Shown here in pieces: positions 61,690-64,000 of a DNA stretch of 64,000 bases. The DNA is from Parapedobacter deserti (GTDB taxonomy: Bacteria; Bacteroidota; Bacteroidia; Sphingobacteriales; Sphingobacteriaceae), in contig NZ_JBHRTA010000038.1 of NCBI RefSeq assembly GCF_042646065.1, positions 186,001 through 250,000 of the forward strand. The letters run 5' to 3'. How positions within the stretch are numbered: the stretch's first letter is position 1; each line of letters starts with the position of its first letter. Below the pieces are notes generated by a model, which saw only the letters and a list, made by a program, of their open reading frames with translations, was not told the DNA's origin and searched no databases. The translations under genes were made by a program, and so were the position numbers.

Positions 61690-62649
61690 ATGGGTACCTT
61701 GTTGGACATCGGGCAAAAGCCTTACAATCATTACGGTGCATACCTGCGCGCCAAGTATGACGGAAAGCGTGTTTTCAAAATCATTGTGGATGGCAACTTC
61801 ACTTGCCCTAATCGTGATGGAAGTAAAGGCTATGGGGGGTGTTCCTATTGCAATGTAGACTCATTTACGCCAGATTCAGCCCGTAAGCTGCCTACCATCC
61901 GTGAACAGGTAGAAGAGGGTATACAGCGGGCGATAAACGGTTATGGAGCAGAGAAATTCATCATCTATTTCCAGCCAAATACCAATACATATGCACCCAC
62001 TCATTATTTGAAAGCTTTGTATGACGAGGCATTGAGTGTAGCCCCCGAACATGTGGTGGGCCTTTCGGTAGGGACACGGCCAGATTGCATTGACTTTGAA
62101 AAGGTAGCGTTATTGGAAAGTTATGCCGATCGGTATGACGTGGATCTGGAGATGGGCATGGAGTCTATTTACAACGATACGCTCGACAAAATCAACCGGG
62201 GATGTTCGCATGAGGAATTAGCGACAGCGCTCGGGTTGGTTCAAAACAGCCCGTTGGATATCTGCGTCCATACCATATTCGGATTTCCCTGGGAGACCCG
62301 CGACATGATGCTGCGTTATGCCGATGAAATCAACCGGTTTCCCCAGATTAAGTTTGTGAAACTGCACCACCTACATATGGTAGAGGGATCCATTATGGGA
62401 GTGCAATACAAGCGGAATCCTTTCCACGTTTTTACTTTAGAAGAGTATACCGATTTCCTGTGCGAATTTATTCCATTGCTTCGACAGGACATCGTTATCC
62501 AGCGGCTATTTGGGCTTGCCGATCAGGAACTGCTGATTGCTCCGAATTGGGGTTTGGGGAAATCAGCTATCCAGACGTACATTGATAAGGAACTGGAACG
62601 CAGGGGAGCGTTTCAGGGCAGCAAATTCCAGCCTTGGCCGCACAGTTAG
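61690..62649 (+). CDS. TIGR01212 family radical SAM protein
   Basis: A 319-residue radical-SAM protein of the YhcC/TIGR01212 type. The three iron-sulfur cysteines are Cys39 (GNFTCPNRDGS), Cys51 and Cys54 (GGCSYC), a CxnCxxC pattern with a long first spacing that marks this family. Other marks are SVGTRPDCID, LEMGMESIYNDTLDKINRG and HTIFGFPWET. The ATG at 61690 is chosen over an upstream TTG because of the promoter box four bases before it. The family's reaction is not firmly known. Its 3' end overlaps the convergent gene by four bases. Confidence 0.93.
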   Translation: MGTLLDIGQKPYNHYGAYLRAKYDGKRVFKIIVDGNFTCPNRDGSKGYGGCSYCNVDSFTPDSARKLPTIREQVEEGIQRAINGYGAEKFIIYFQPNTNTYAPTHYLKALYDEALSVAPEHVVGLSVGTRPDCIDFEKVALLESYADRYDVDLEMGMESIYNDTLDKINRGCSHEELATALGLVQNSPLDICVHTIFGFPWETRDMMLRYADEINRFPQIKFVKLHHLHMVEGSIMGVQYKRNPFHVFTLEEYTDFLCEFIPLLRQDIVIQRLFGLADQELLIAPNWGLGKSAIQTYIDKELERRGAFQGSKFQPWPHS

Positions 62650-63113
62650 TCCGAGAGGATCCGTTCCAGGTCGGCAGGTGAATAATAAATGGACTTAAGT
62701 GTCTTGTGGTCTTCCTTGCGATAAACTAAGAAATGCCCATCGGCTTCTTCATAGAAGCACTCAACACCTTTTTGCTGGTAGTGGGCTACGGTGTCTTCTG
62801 CTTCCTGCCGGGTTTTACAAGCTTTGCTCATGTTAGAACGTTGCACTTCATCAAACAGCTGTGCAAACTTATTAGCCAGCCCGAATTCCAGCACTGCTCC
62901 GGACAAAACATATTGCAGGTCACATAGCGCGTCAGCCACTTCGGTGATATCCTTACCGGCTATGGCCTCTTCAAGCTCTTTAAGTTCTTCGGCAAGAAGC
63001 GCTACCCGCAGACGGCACCGCTTCTCATCGGGGATGGCCGGATTGTCCAATATGGGGTGCTTGAATGTCTTATGAAACTCAGCAACGGATGTAAGTGTGT
63101 TCGGGTCTGTCAT
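62646..63113 (-). CDS. MazG-like nucleotide pyrophosphohydrolase domain protein
   Basis: A 155-residue protein of the all-alpha NTP pyrophosphohydrolase superfamily. The metal-binding pattern is ALLAEELKELEEAI followed by TEVADALCDLQYVL (EExxE...ExxD). The N-terminal VAEFHKTFKHPILDNPAIP is a feature of a Bacteroidota subgroup with phosphoribosyl-ATP-pyrophosphohydrolase-like proteins. It probably hydrolyses a non-canonical or signalling nucleotide; the substrate is not known. It overlaps the convergent radical-SAM gene by four bases. Confidence 0.85.
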   Translation of the reverse strand: MTDPNTLTSVAEFHKTFKHPILDNPAIPDEKRCRLRVALLAEELKELEEAIAGKDITEVADALCDLQYVLSGAVLEFGLANKFAQLFDEVQRSNMSKACKTRQEAEDTVAHYQQKGVECFYEEADGHFLVYRKEDHKTLKSIYYSPADLERILSD

Positions 63114-63173
63114 ATTTTACCTTAGTCGTTGTTTTATCGTGGGTGATTCCTGGCTAAGTGAAGATGGCCTTAC

Positions 63174-63998
63174 TTATTTGATGAAATGCTTAAGTTGGAT
63201 GATTTCTTTTTCTTCGAGGTAGCGCCACCGTCCGCGGGTTAGATCCTTTTTGGTCAGGTTGGCGTAGACCACCCGGTCCAATTTTACCACATTATAGCCC
63301 AGATGCTCGAAAATACGTCTTACAATACGGTTTTTTCCACTGTGGATCTGGACGCCTATTTCGCGTTTGCTTCCTCCCTGCACATAACTTATCGCATCTG
63401 GTTTTACAAACCCGTCTTCGAGCTCTAAGCCGAAAGCAATTTTGTTGAAGTCGCCCTGATTCAGGTTTTTATCCAATTCTACATTATAAAGCTTGACCAC
63501 GTTGTTACGTGGGTGAGAAAGCTTTTCGGCCAGATTGCCATCATTTGTCAACAACAGCAGCCCGGTGGTGTTCCGGTCGAGCCTACCCACGGGGTATATC
63601 CGCTCTTTGGTGGCTTTAGCTACGAGCTGCATCACCGTCCGCCTTTCCTGGGGGTCGTCTGTGGTGGTGATATAGTCTTTTGGTTTGTTCAGTAAGACGT
63701 AAACCATTTTTTCCCGTTTGAGCCGTTCCCCATTGTACCGTATCTCGTCTTTGGAAGGATCCACTTTAACGCCCAGCTCATTGACGACGTTTCCATTTAC
63801 GGTGACTACGCCGGCTTGTATCAGTTCATCGGCCTTGCGGCGTGAACAAATTCCCGAATTAGCGATATATCGGTTGAGGCGTATTAATCCATCTTCTTCG
63901 GGCATCCGAGTGGATGGCTTGGGTGCATCCGCTCTCCGGTCACGTGGTTTCCATGACGAAGGGCGGTCTGATCTTTTGTTGTCGAAAGGCCGTTTATC
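63174..63998 (-). CDS. RluB-type 23S rRNA/tRNA pseudouridine synthase (5' end outside window)
   Basis: The frame is open past the right edge. Visible are a basic, low-complexity N-terminal extension (DKRPFDNKRSDRPSS, then PRDRRADAPKPS), an S4 RNA-binding domain (LNRYIANSGICSRRKADELI, AGVVTVNGN) and the catalytic domain with the active Asp in YPVGRLDRNTTGLLLLTNDG and the end SGKNRIVRRIFEHLGYNVVKLDRV in two blocks. An ATG at 63905 would give a 243-residue protein without the extension. In this phylum the extension is common, so the longer form is preferred. It isomerises a uridine in rRNA to pseudouridine. Confidence 0.92.
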   Translation of the reverse strand, partial: DKRPFDNKRSDRPSSWKPRDRRADAPKPSTRMPEEDGLIRLNRYIANSGICSRRKADELIQAGVVTVNGNVVNELGVKVDPSKDEIRYNGERLKREKMVYVLLNKPKDYITTTDDPQERRTVMQLVAKATKERIYPVGRLDRNTTGLLLLTNDGNLAEKLSHPRNNVVKLYNVELDKNLNQGDFNKIAFGLELEDGFVKPDAISYVQGGSKREIGVQIHSGKNRIVRRIFEHLGYNVVKLDRVVYANLTKKDLTRGRWRYLEEKEIIQLKHFIK

Positions 63999-64000
63999 GG

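Overview
The window is chromosomal DNA of a Bacteroidota bacterium, most likely a Sphingobacteriaceae-type organism. Evidence: tandem SusC/SusD nutrient-uptake pairs, lipoproteins with typical lipoboxes, promoter -7 boxes of the Bacteroidota form TAnnTTTG (often TATCTTTGC or TACCTTTGC), weak or absent Shine-Dalgarno sequences, a BlaI/M56-TonB pair, bshA, and RpoB/RpoC sequences of Bacteroidota type. I see no insertion sequence, prophage, CRISPR array or plasmid function.

Layout. (1) 1-17405, plus strand: a polysaccharide-utilisation locus. It holds two SusC/SusD pairs (the first SusC is cut by the window edge), a beta-helix protein fused to a GH43-like domain, a GH43-like enzyme, a DUF2264 protein, a GH105 unsaturated-uronyl hydrolase, a Tat-exported Gfo/Idh/MocA oxidoreductase and another GH43-like enzyme. 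The set suggests uptake and trimming of a pectin-like or other uronate- and arabinose/galactose-containing glycan; the substrate is an inference. No PUL regulator and no classical polysaccharide lyase gene lie in the window. (2) 17425-25256, minus strand: housekeeping genes purE, purK, nuoB, nuoA, ffh, a YugP-like membrane zinc peptidase, frr, pyrH and bshA. (3) 25356-28936, plus strand: a BlaI repressor and an M56-peptidase/TonB fusion behind a promoter with an embedded repeat operator, then a DUF819 membrane protein. (4) 28963-37080, minus strand: an easily missed 54-codon basic ORF, an M28 peptidase, rpiB, tatC, then the lipid cluster accC, accB, fabH, plsX, rpmF and DUF177. (5) 37242-48043, mixed strands: dienelactone hydrolase, queH, a beta-propeller lipoprotein, a SirB1-like protein, a shortened methyltransferase relative, an amber-interrupted reading frame, a large DUF5117-type metalloprotease, a fimbrillin-like lipoprotein and an Omp85/D15 barrel. 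(6) 48139-61621, plus strand: the translation/transcription cluster tRNA-Thr, -Tyr, -Gly, -Thr, tuf, tRNA-Trp, secE, nusG, rplK, rplA, rplJ, rplL, rpoB, rpoC, closed by a strong terminator. (7) 61678-64000: a TIGR01212 radical-SAM protein, a MazG-like pyrophosphohydrolase and an RluB-type pseudouridine synthase that runs off the window.

Most noteworthy: the unannotated-looking 54-aa basic protein; three genes whose -7 box lies only 4-5 nt before the ATG, which suggests leaderless mRNAs; the BlaI operator embedded in its promoter; the beta-helix/GH43 fusion; a methyltransferase relative that has lost its SAM-binding core; the amber-interrupted frame beside it; and hairpins or palindromes at rplL-rpoB and tuf-trpT. 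No clearly new multi-gene defence or mobile system was found.
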